Of a DNA stretch of 64,000 nt, positions 43,363 to 53,425 are shown one piece after another. A program made the position numbers and the translations under genes. The DNA is from Corynespora cassiicola (taxonomy: Eukaryota; Ascomycota; Dothideomycetes; Pleosporales; Corynesporascaceae). The notes below the pieces were generated by a model. It had not been told where the DNA came from. It did not search any database and saw only the letters and a list, made by a program, of their open reading frames with translations. Each line of letters opens with the position of its first letter. The stretch's first letter is position 1. The stretch lies in contig JAEUWY010000001.1 of assembly GCA_022059125.1 (NCBI GenBank), positions 5,580,001 to 5,644,000 on the forward strand, in the 5' to 3' direction.

Positions 43363-44048
43363 GAGTTTGGTTTGTTATCTCAAAATTTCGAGGAGGATTG
43401 GTTTGATGAGCCACGTCTTTGTTCAGTTAATTTCTTAAGATATTCTCATTCTATTACACTGGCTCGGGCAGAGTATTTATATCTAGTGCCATGTAGCAGC
43501 AAGAGACAAACAAGTTTGTCAGCTACTCATTGACTTGGAATCATCACCGCAATTCCATGCTGGTCAAGACAGCAGCTGTTGAGCTGAATAATTGTTGGAT
43601 ATGCCTATGATGTCTACAGAGTCAAAAAAAGCACTGGAGCATCTTGGCCAGCGCAATTCGTTCGATACTGTTAGTAACGCTGCCAACCTCTCCCAACTGG
43701 CTGCGGAACGACCCGCTATGGGGCTACTCTTGGGTCGGATCTCGGATAGGACCGAGAAAGTATGTCATGATGAGGGCGAGTGTCCGCCTGGAAAAATTAG
43801 TAATCTAGCGGCAGCCGCTTTATCCGTGCCGAAAAGTATCCTACCTTCGGATGTTCAGCATCCGAGAGTGGGCCAGGCCCTGCATACTAGAGAAGAATTG
43901 AAAAGGATTTAAAATGCTTCACGTCCATCGAATTTTGCAACATCCAACACCGTAATATGAAGGAACTTCAAACGAATTCAGTTTGCTTTTGTATTTATTA
44001 TGTTATGGGTTACACTACGTCCAAACCCTTCAACACACTTTTATTCAA
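43363..44048. other. Intergenic, promoter of aromatic monooxygenase
   Basis: A 106-codon plus-strand frame (43592-43912) has no recognisable domain and is not called. Nothing else seen. Confidence 0.45.
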
Positions 44049-45474
44049 TTACGCGCTTCCAACCCAGGCATTGTAGTTATTCGGGCTCGACCCGGGGCTG
44101 GACATGATCTGCCTTCCAGTGCCCTGAACAACGGTCTGCCCATTCCTAACAATCCTCACCGTAACCGCACCCGTCTGTCCATTGAAGTTCTGCGAGAAGT
44201 GGTTCAGGCCCGTCTTGGTAGCCTGGAAAGTCGTGGCGCTGTTGCTGCCAATCTGCACGGTGACCTGCGCAGGCAGCGACTTGATGAGCGCCGTGAAGAA
44301 GACCTTGTCCTGGACGCAGGTCGCAGGCGGGTAGGCGGTCTGCCAGGGCGCGTTGCAGACGACGCCGTTGGGGTTCGGGGCGGCGGGGTAGACGCGGTAC
44401 CAGTACGACAGCTTCTCGGTGGTGACGGCGGGCTCGACGCCACCGTTCTTGTACGTGGCGATGTAGTGCGGCAGTAGGGCGCGCCAGCCGTCGTGCGGCA
44501 TGTTGTCGACGTACCACTTTGCGTTGGCGGTGGGCTCTTGGGGGATGCCTGCGTCGAAGATGGGGCCTACGTAGTGCGACTCGCCAAAGTCGTTCCAGGT
44601 CACAATCTGCACAAACTGCGGCTTGATGTCGTAGACGTGCTCCCAGCGCTGGTGCCAGAGGTCGTCGCCACGCCAGAGGCGGCGCTTGTTGTACTTGGGC
44701 AGGTCGGTGAAGAACCAGGGCGACACGCCCATCATGTACTGGCCGGTCACGCTCTTCCAGGCGACGTCAGGGTCCGTGGCAGGGTCCGTGGGCATGTTGT
44801 TGGGGCCCTCAGGCCACATGTTCCAGGAGAAGACTCCATCGATGATGTTGAGGTAGTTGCGGTGCCAGTTGGGGTCCTTGCTTGTGTACTCTGGCATGAA
44901 GTAGATGCCGCGCGAGGAGAACTGGGACTTGATCGAGGCCCAGTCGCCCACATTGTCTGATCCTTCGAAGGTGGAGACGATGGCTTTTCCAGTGTTCTGG
45001 CCCCGCGTGTATGGGTGCTTGGCGTACGAGTAGTTCTCAATGTACTATTTTCGTCAGCACCCCTGTTCGCCGAAGCCACGAGGAAGACCCACAGCCGAAA
45101 GTGCCGTCCTGACGTCCCCAGCAGGCCAGGCCCCGTTCGTGCCACCCTCGTAGTCGAAGGCAAAGAATAGCTTGAATTCGTTTGCGACCTCATTGGAGGC
45201 CTGGAAGGCGAGGCTGACCTGGGTCTCGATGGTGCCGGCCCATGGGGTTCCCATGTTCAGCACGAAACCATCGATGCCAGCCGCCTGGGCGAGGCGGATG
45301 TCGCTAATCCACCTGGCCTTGTCGTACGCGCCATTGTTACCAACCTGCACGCGTGAGTAAGAAGATGTGCGCAGCTTGATGTGCCCTTACAATGACATGC
45401 GCAAAGACGCGCTGGGCAGCAGCGAAACGCAGCAGGTTCGCGACCGCGAAGAATAGGGTGCAAAGAAGCAACAT
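44049..45474 (-). CDS. Secreted GH71 alpha-1,3-glucanase (mutanase)
   Basis: Predicted 443 aa from exons 45474-45391, 45344-45093 and 45044-44049; introns 46 and 48 nt. Signal peptide of about 20 residues (ends near FAAAQR). Family signatures: VFAHVIVGNNGAYD, the IRLAQAAGIDGFVLNMG strand, KLFFAFDYEGG, STFEGSDNVGDW, YFMPEYTSKDPNWHRN, DGVFSWNMWP, VTWNDFGESHYVGP and HDGWRALLPHYIA. The C-terminal ~130 residues are the beta-sandwich region usual for the family (VTVQIGSN, FNGQTGAVTVRIVRNGQTV). Hydrolyses alpha-1,3-glucan of fungal walls, in self wall remodelling or attack on other fungi. No carbohydrate-binding module. Confidence 0.93.
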
Positions 45475-46111
45475 GTTGCTTGGACACACTCGGGATTTGA
45501 CTGGTCGCAATGATGCAAAACAGAGGCGAGAGCCTTTTGATTTATAGTTGCATGGCTGCTCGCAACGTCCGTAAAGGCTTGATTGCTGTACAAGCGTAGG
45601 GGCGGAGACATAGCTTACTGATCCTGCAGGTTCTATTGAAGGGTCAGCCGGCGTAGCACCGACGGCGTTGATTCCGGTTCCTGTTGTTCTCTCATCCTGC
45701 ACGGGCGATGCCCTCGATTAGGAAGGCAACTATTACGCTCTCGATTGACGCATGATCAGTCATTCACTCGCACTGCGAGAACACGAACGGCCCGTCCCAC
45801 ACAATGTGAAGCCTTTCTCCACATTGGGATCCTTGGGTCAGATGTTTCTTGGTCTTAGAATATGTGCGCGCGCCATCAACAGTGGGCCAAGTAAGCCGCC
45901 AGAGCCGTATACCGTGATAGTGTAACGTCCAATTTCGAAAACAGTCTGGATTCGCCAAAGCGGTAGAGAAATTTCGACTAGACTAATCCTTCGATGAACT
46001 AAAAATAGGCTCCGTGGCTGAGCTTGATACTAAAAGGTGTTACCGTTACTACAAAGTTGAGAGAAATTCGCCCAGCCCAATCAAATGCCTTTCCGAGGTG
46101 GGAGCTCAAGC
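45475..46111. other. Intergenic, promoter of GH71 gene
   Basis: No gene recognised. Only short chance frames. Confidence 0.5.
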
Positions 46112-47117
46112 TCACGATCTATCCTCTGGCACGTTCTCCGGGAATTGCAACGCATAAAGCTCTCTCGGGTGTCCGGAAGAGTCGCAGCTTGCAAATTTCC
46201 ACCATCCCCAGTGGTATGCGCCTGCAATGTTCACGAGACCCCACCGCACCGGAGCGGGCATTGGGGGCCAATTCGCCCACATGCCATCCTCATATGTAAC
46301 GTCCAGGTTCAGCAGGAAGAATGGAACCACATCAGTCGTCCCTGCCTTTGTGACCGTCTTCTTGCCCCAAGCCTTGAATATCGCAGCTGCTTTGTCCGCC
46401 TCGGGGGATGATTGCTTGGGTGCGGTTGGAACCGAGGAAAAGGAAGCAATCGTGTCAATTTCCGAGTGGAAATGATGGTTGAATGCTTCTTGGAATGAAG
46501 ACATGACGCGTTGCAGTTCGCGGCCATCAAAGTCGAACGGTTCAGCGAGGCTCGAGAGGTATTCATTGTATTGGACGAGACCACTGAGGAAGGACTCTGG
46601 TGGTTCGAGGTCAGTAAAGCGACCGGAAGGATGAATAGTGTGCTCACCATGCTCCTTGTGCGTATCATCCCATATGCCCTTGGTGCCCACAACCTCTTCT
46701 ACCTTGGGAAACAGCTCCATTTCCTCGTCGTCATGATGACTCTTGACGAAGCGGAACCAAGCCTGAGCATACCCGATGAACTCGGGCTTGTCTTCATTGG
46801 TGACATGGGGCGCCTGCACGTATATGGAGTTATAGCCTCGGAGGATGGCGTTGTGGATGTGCGCCATGTGGGTTGCGCCGAGCGTGAAGATGTCGGTCTG
46901 ATGGATTGATTAGCTCCCCCCTTTTTCTGGTATACAATGCCAAAGCTACCTTCTTTGTCGCATACTGCGGCGTCTTTATGAGAGGGCATGGGCCGTCAGC
47001 CCAAGGTTTGCCTGACGAAGGTGCTGTTGTCGACATCATGAAGGGAGCTCGCGAAATAAACACTGCAGCCAGAACAGCTTGAACCGCGAGGAAGAGGAGT
47101 GATTTCAGCCCGGGCAT
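46112..47117 (-). CDS. Hemerythrin-domain protein with N-terminal signal/anchor
   Basis: Predicted 300 aa from exons 47117-46950, 46897-46648 and 46596-46112. The second intron (46597-46647, 51 nt, GTGAGC...TACTGAC...CCAG) is a multiple of three without stops, so a retained form would insert 17 residues; removing it restores the HKEHESFLSGL helix typical of the family. An N-terminal hydrophobic stretch (LKSLLFLAVQAVLAAVFI) is a signal peptide or membrane anchor. Hemerythrin-like (HHE cation-binding) helices: HMAHIHNAILRGYNS, FVKSHHDDEEMELFPKVEE, HKEHE, and FNHHFHSEIDTI supply His/Glu ligands for a di-iron site. The C-terminal ~100 residues are an extension found in fungal homologues. Role (oxygen or iron handling) is not established. 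Confidence 0.88.
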
Positions 47118-47889
47118 AGTGGTGAAGACGAAGATGTCGCGCGATAACGTGACGCCATGGTGCTGAAGAATCGAGGGTGCGGCATTGGTGGGCTGATAGT
47201 GTCGTGGTGGAGTGATGCAGCGGACCGCAACGGCATCGTGTGATTATGCAGGTCCGTCCCGAGTCCTATTGGATGGAAGGTTCCTTATCGATAGCCAACC
47301 CACCTTTTGCCCTGCGGCAGTATAACTTGACATGTCGACCCATTTTCTTTCCGAGTGAAGATGTTTGGCTATGCAGGTAAACCCCTTCGTCCATGGATTG
47401 ATGTGTGCGTGTTCAGGTGTGTTGCATTCCGCTCTGATTCATTCCCGCTCTTACGGTCGTTAGAGAATCAGTCGCGCACCAAGTCAGGCACTTTGGCATC
47501 GTTGACGAGAGACATCTACCCGGATAATATGCCATTGTATGCTTTCAATACTAGATGTAATGTGCCAACGGTCGCCTTTCGACTCGGCATTTGTCGAGGA
47601 TGTACAAGTAACCTCATCCATCCAAGGACCAGCACTCTACATCGGGAAAACCTGATAAGACCCAGGCATCAATAATGGGCCGCATGGAAAGATTGATTAG
47701 GACGTCCCTATCTGCACAGTCGCCAATCAATTGAACGTAAAGCAACTCCCATCTCGTTGACTCCAAGCCAGGCTGCAGCCTCGGCCGCGACAGGACAGGC
47801 TAGCGCAGGAACCAATCTATACGAGCTGTTGATTTAGCATTCTCGCAGCGCTCCTCGCTCCTTTCCCCCTAAATCCTCTGTCAGAAAAG
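47118..47889. other. Divergent intergenic region
   Basis: Promoters of the hemerythrin gene (minus) and the GPI protein gene (plus). No gene recognised. Confidence 0.5.
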
Positions 47890-48708
47890 ATGAAGAGCAT
47901 CGCGAGCTTCAGCATCATCGTCGCGCTGTCCCGCGCCGTCTGCGCGGCCCCCGATCCCGCCATCACGCCACGCGCAGAGCTCCCAGTCGCGCGCCGGCAG
48001 GACACCCTGTCCGACCCCGCGCGACTGGGATGGGTCAGCGAGAGTGGCGCGTCCGAGTGTACGTAAGAACGATCTGTTTTCCCCACCGGTTCCCTGAAGC
48101 GCTGATCGCTGATCGCAAACGCCTCGTTCGGCGTCGTGTAGTCTCGGACATGCGTTCTTGCGATTCCCCTCAGACGCTTTCGCGCAGCGGGTCGCTGGCC
48201 CAATGCTGCGGCCCTACCGGTGCTTGTGAGTTTTGGTCGACGTGCTCAGACGGGAACCTCATTGCTGGGTCGTCTTCCGTCTTTTGCGACCAGGGGTATT
48301 GCAATACGGCTGTCCTCGTGGCGACGCCAGGTGCCTCAGACGGCGCCTCCTTTCTGGGTTGCTGGGCCACGAGCCTGGGCGAAGACCCCTTCACTATTGT
48401 GCAGAACGTTGCAAGTGGTAATGATGTTCACATTCCTCCTGAAGCCATCGTGCTGACCTACGATAGCTGCCCTCGCCATTCCCACCACATCTCCCGGCTC
48501 TGGCAGTGATGAAGGCAGCAGCAGCGGTAGCTCCAGGGTAACTAGCGCCAGGTCGAGTGCCGGGTCGAGCGCCGAGGAATCATCGAGTGAAGGGAGTGCC
48601 ACTGGCTCTGCCCCGGCTGCTACCGAATCCACTGGTGCGGCTGCATTCGCTGCCGAGCCATTGACTGGAGTGTTTGGAGCTGTTGCTATGCTCTATGCTC
48701 TGCTGTAG
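47890..48708 (+). CDS. Secreted Cys-rich, Ser-rich GPI-anchored cell-surface protein
   Basis: Predicted 228 aa from exons 47890-48058, 48142-48417 and 48467-48708 (introns 83 and 49 nt). The first donor must be GTACGT at 48059; the overlapping GTAAGA donor at 48063 would leave the Cys-rich exon out of frame. Signal peptide of about 19 residues (ends VCAAPDP). The middle carries a Cys-rich block (CCGPTGACEFWSTCSDGNLIAG, SSVFCDQGYCNTAVLV, GASFLGCWATSLGEDPFTIVQ) seen in a family of fungal surface proteins. A Ser/Gly/Ala-rich stalk ends in a hydrophobic tail (LTGVFGAVAMLYALL) typical of a GPI anchor signal. Likely wall or plasma-membrane protein, function unknown. Confidence 0.85.
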
Positions 48709-49039
48709 GTCATGATGAAGAAATAATGTACACGTGCGAATGAATTGATGAGAGCCATAATGGATGCCGAAGAAAGAAGATTTAGCGTAGAGGGTTCGGT
48801 CGTCATGCTAGTCGCCGAGTATATATATTTCAGTAAATTATTCGACCCAACGCTGTCCAATGGCTATGGTGACCAATGGTTTTTCTAATACAATAACGAT
48901 ACAAATAAACGAGAACTAACAGAATGGAAAATTATTGACAATGGAAATTTCGACGGCTTCGACACCATCCAATCGAAAGAGTAAAGAGGTGTAGCGGCGG
49001 CATTGATCAACACGCTAGCTATCCGTTTCTCGAGGGTAT
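48709..49039. other. Intergenic between convergent genes
   Basis: AT-rich 3' flanks of the GPI protein and the esterase. Nothing recognised. Confidence 0.55.
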
Positions 49040-50800
49040 TCAAGCAGAGCATTCATAAGACTCTCGCTTCGTGGGATCGGCGTTCTCAGACACAAGCTTG
49101 ACCTTCGATGGGTAGGGGCACAAAATCCTCTCGTACTCGGTGCCAGCTGGATCGTTGAATTTGATGGGTAGCGTCTCTGGGGCAACTCCATTCTCAACCC
49201 AATCGACAAGTGCCTGGAACGTGGCCGTTGGCTGTCCTCCAACACCACCTGCGCAATGGGCCAATCCAGGGACTTCAAAGTAACGGAAGAACTCCTGAGG
49301 ATTGGCGTCCAGTTCCATGACACGACGGTAGTAGTCGCTGGTGCCCTTGCTCGGGATAGTTTGATCGGCCTGTATAAAGAACTTGAGTTAGCCTGGAAAA
49401 GATGCAATGTCTCAGGCTCCGGAGACAGTGGAGCCCAAGTTAATCTGACGTAGGAACTTACCAAACCATGGTATGTTACGAGTTTACCACCAAATTCGCG
49501 GAATTGAGAGAGGTCCGCATCGCTGGTTCCGATGATGGAGTGGAACTGCTGCACCGAAGCGCGGAACAGGCGTGCATATTCCTCCACTGACTCAATCATC
49601 GTGTAATCCCATTCAGGGTCTTTCTTAACGAAGAGCTGTAGCCATCTTTCTCCGAGACCGATGGGGGCTCCGACACAAGTTCCGTTGGCATTGCACGTCG
49701 TTGCAGCCAGGCCCGCTTCAGAAACCAAGCCTACTGGCCCATCCTCACCGCTAAGTTGGGACTGGTAATCCACGCCATACCAAAGAAAATTGCCATCCTC
49801 ATCTCGTGGGCCGGCCCAGGTGATGTTTGCGATAGTCGCAGCTGCGCTACTGATGACCGTGGTTTGGTTAGTAGAAGCGCAATCGACGACGGCGTCGACC
49901 ATGGAGAACGGATCAAATGTGCAGGCGGTGGGATCGCTCAACAGACCGTCTGTTACGCCGTCTAGATGATCGCAGGTAGATATAGCGGCATTGGTTAGAG
50001 CATCAAGCTCGCATTTTGTGGGGAATTGCCCGGTGTGAGCCATGATGAACTGTGCCCACGCAGTCGAAGGGAGCATTTCACCCCAGTTGAACGCTGGTGC
50101 AGAGGCGGCAATACCATCATAGGCTTCAGGGTAACGCTGCGCAAGCATAAAACCCTGGCGTCCTCCCTGAGAGCATCCGCTCCAGTACGAGTACTCGGCC
50201 GGTCGTCCGTAAAAAGATTTGATGACATCCTTGGCAATGATGGACTAGATTGCAAACCTTGTTAGCAAAAATCATGAAAAATGAAGAATATTTTAGTGAC
50301 ATTGCTTTTCGTGAGCATACCTGATCATTGAGCGAAACAGATGCAAGGTTCTGGAGCGCATAAAGATCTACGTTCCCAGGGCTGTTGAGCGCCCAAGGGT
50401 CAGGCACATAGCTCCCTCCCAAGCCTGCATCCGTTGTAGATGATACATATCCCTCTCCCAGTGCTCCGGCCATCGCGGTGTATGATAGTGGGAATCTTCC
50501 CGCAATGAATCCACCGCCGCCTACAGCCTGCAGGCGACCATTCCATGTCTCCAGTGGAAGCCATGTCTCGACACTGATCGAGTCATTCTGGCCCTCATGT
50601 GTGTATGTAACAGTGACATTGCAGTAGTCAATACCTCGTAGGGATATAGACGGGTGGTTATAGAAGAGCTGGTCGTTCACTTCACGAGTGAAGTTCTGCA
50701 CAGGCGTGGCTGTGAGAGCGAGGATCTTGGCACCGAAGACGACTGGATCGGGAATGTTACTGGCGTTACAGTGCGATAGTGGAATCGATAAGTTCTGCAT
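49040..50800 (-). CDS. Tannase / feruloyl esterase family hydrolase
   Basis: Predicted 530 aa from exons 50800-50321, 50244-49462 and 49369-49040; introns 76 and 92 nt. Belongs to the tannase/feruloyl esterase family: WNGRLQAVGGGGFIAG, SSTTDAGLGG, YWSGCSQGGRQGFMLAQRYPEAYDGI, and PGLAHCAGGVGG. The family's CS-D-HC catalytic motif is complete: Cys184-Ser185, Asp423 and His459-Cys460, where the two Cys form a disulfide beside the triad. Hydrolyses ester bonds of phenolic acids (ferulate, gallate) or similar substrates. No signal peptide is evident at this start, which is unusual for plant-wall esterases; either an upstream exon is missed or the enzyme is intracellular and acts in aromatic or secondary metabolism. 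Confidence 0.92.
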
Positions 50801-51847
50801 CTTGATTTAACAAGAGTACAAGGGAGTCGGATGAACAAAAATATGGAAAAAGTAGGCGAGCGGGTGTATCAAGATCAAATAGATATGAAGGACAAAAAGA
50901 ACGAGTGACTGCTCGGTGAAAAGTTTGGATACCATGTTGTAATTTATATATCTCAGGGAAAACTGGGTACAATTTCCAGAGAGCATTAAGATAATTGATA
51001 ATGTGGAGATGAACTAGTTTTGTGTGAGGCTGTGTGGCGTATTCAGGATACGCCCCTTGTACAGAGACCAAAATTTACTCGTATTACGCTTGCTCTGATG
51101 TTGCCACCATTACTAAGGCAATTTTTGAAGATCAGCCTGCTAGTATTTTTTGGGAGTATCGGCAACTATGTTACGATTCCCACAGTAGGTGCGGAACAAG
51201 TCCCTTCAAGGGATCATCAAGAAAGACTTTCGTGTGCAGGAACATATCGCCATCCTAGTTCATCACGGGTCCTTCCGTAAGTACTACGTCATCAGAAAGC
51301 TTTGCTTTATTTGATGCTGATCTTATTACAACCAATAAATGGCACCATAGATGGTAGTGCAAAGAAACTCGTAACAAGTATGCGGCAACCATGTGCCTTC
51401 ATGTGACTTCAGATTTTGACTGATGGAATGGCCCCTGGAGAAGTCCGTGAGCTAGAGGAATGAAACACGAGAAAAAAGAGAGCTTACAGCCCTCTGGGGC
51501 TAAGAGAACTTCTTAAGCGATTGTGAATTGAAATCCCCAGAATTCCAAAAGCGAAGATATCAAGAGCTATACGGGGCTTGGCAAGGTATACGAATACGCT
51601 GACTAAGAAAACTCCCTTGATGCCTACCCGAGGTAGGGGGGCCTGTCCTTACTGAAAGGGGAAAGCCAAGAACAGAAACTGTGTTTCGAAAAATGCTTGC
51701 ATACTCCCAGTAAGTTACTGCTAGAACGTTATGCTCCAAAAATATTTAGCTTCTTTATAATTTGGTGTGCATCTGTGTACACGAGCGTAAAAAAGTGCTA
51801 TAAGCTATGCGAGATGCAGGCTAGAAAATTGAATGTAGGCTGTTCTT
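50801..51847. other. Intergenic, AT-rich, promoter of esterase
   Basis: No gene recognised. A search for an upstream signal-peptide exon for the esterase gave no convincing candidate. Confidence 0.5.
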
Positions 51848-52968
51848 TCACAATTTACTCCTTCCCTCACGCTGAACGATGCCGCGTATTTCATCTCCAA
51901 GAGAGGGTCGCAAAGGTTGCCACCCGAGATTAGCCTGTGCCCTGGAAGATCTTGAGACAGCATTTGTGCCCCACAGAACGGAAGCATGCCCGGAGAGCTC
52001 ATCTGCCTCTTTTGCGTTGATGATTGTGTCCACTGAACCGTCTGGGATTAAGCCTTGGCTTTTTGCTTCCACTGCGATCTGGGCATTCAGTTCACCAAAT
52101 TTCTATTCAACATTGTCAGAATTGCCACATCCGGATGAGTACATACCAACGGTTTGGCTTACCATGTTCCCATTTTCAGGCAGGTAGATTCCTTCCTGGT
52201 TCCAAATTCCAGTGGCCTGGCGCTCCACAGCTGCATCGACCAACTTGGCGACCAGGTCGCTAAGATCATGTACATGAAGATAACTCCACCTGTTGTTTCC
52301 CTCGCCTAGACGGAAGCCTTTTTGGAGTTTTAGGGCGACCCGGGCGATCTCCGGAGCCTGGATGCTGCGCGTATTGACCGGACCCCTTCCAATGCCGTAA
52401 AAATGGGGCCCGACGATTAGGGCGGTCTTGATCTTCGATGCATCTTGCGATATAACAAGGTTGTCGACGGCTCGGTTCGGGAATTTCTTTATGATCGAGA
52501 TGATCTCGTCAATGCCGTCGACATCATCATACACCTTGTCGCTCTGGAAGCCAAGCCTTCCGTCGGCAATTTCTTGCTGAGCGAGAAGTGTCGCCCCCGA
52601 TATCTGAATCCAATGACCGGTGGATTTTCGACTCGAATCAGTCAATCCTCTTTGAATTGCTCTAGCACTTTCTAGGTGGGAGGTGGTGGCTAGATGCAGG
52701 ACGACATCGGCATTTCGTGCTTCGCTTTCGATAAGTAGGCTGTCATCGATATTCCCTTGGACGATTCTGATATGTGGGTAGAATTTAGATATTCTTTCCG
52801 CCTTTCCAGCGCTTCGAACCAAGGCGGAAATGCTATGCTTTCCAGCTTCGGCAGAGGCTATACGATACAATACGTCGCCACCAAGGTAACCGCTTGCGCC
52901 GGTGCTAAAGCTAGTCAACAGGGCAATGCAAATTCAACTCCATACACATACAGAAATATTTTAGCCAT
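51848..52968 (-). CDS. NAD(P)-dependent epimerase/dehydratase-like protein
   Basis: Extended SDR (NmrA/epimerase-like), predicted 337 aa from exons 52968-52952, 52904-52163 and 52102-51848. The first exon is a 17-nt micro-exon (MAKIF plus two bases); joining it across a 47-nt intron (GTATGT...TTTAG) gives MAKIFLTGASGYLGGDVLY, the typical start with the Rossmann TGASGYLGG motif. Later features: IVQGNIDD, ADVVLHLATTSH, WIQISGAT, and HVHDLSDLVAKLV. The usual YxxxK is not obvious, as in atypical members. The third exon adds FGELNAQIAVEAKSQGL and an LGWQP-type C-terminus. Divergently transcribed from a Zn2Cys6 regulator, which may control it. Confidence 0.88.
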
Positions 52969-53425
52969 CACCCACAATATTCTCGGAAAAAAGGGAATTC
53001 GAGATGATACCGTGATGGAGAGGATGTTGCACGTGTGATCCAAATGCGGGCTAGTACAGATCACGTGCACATGGGCGGTTCAGCCAGGGCCTGATGGTTT
53101 CCCAAGGTTTTTCGGTTCAGCTCGATCGCATTCCATCATATCGATGTCTCCTTCTTATTTCTCGTACGATGAACAAACCTTTGGGCCGCACTTCTTGCGA
53201 ATTTGTCATCAGATGGATGGTTGCCAACACACCGCGATAGAGGAATGTGATTCCGGCCAAGCTCGGAGTCACCTGCCTGTCCCAGGCACTTAGCGCATGG
53301 TGTACCACTCGAAGCTCACTTCGCCATCCGACCTTTTGGAACTGCAAATGAAAAAAGGGAAGGCCAACCCCCTCGTAATTTCATTCCTTTCCGCATAGTT
53401 TTACACACTATTCGATTCCCTCTCG
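52969..53425. promoter_or_regulatory. Divergent promoter with paired CACGTG boxes
   Basis: Between the epimerase (minus) and the Zn2Cys6 regulator (plus). TGCACGTGTGATC at 53028-53040 and GATCACGTGCA at 53059-53069 form an imperfect inverted repeat (one extra T in the left arm), each holding a perfect CACGTG box, the bHLH/Cbf1-type core. Confidence 0.55.

Noticed and set aside
43592..43912. 106-codon plus-strand frame
   Set aside because: No homology recognised, no splice or promoter context; likely chance.
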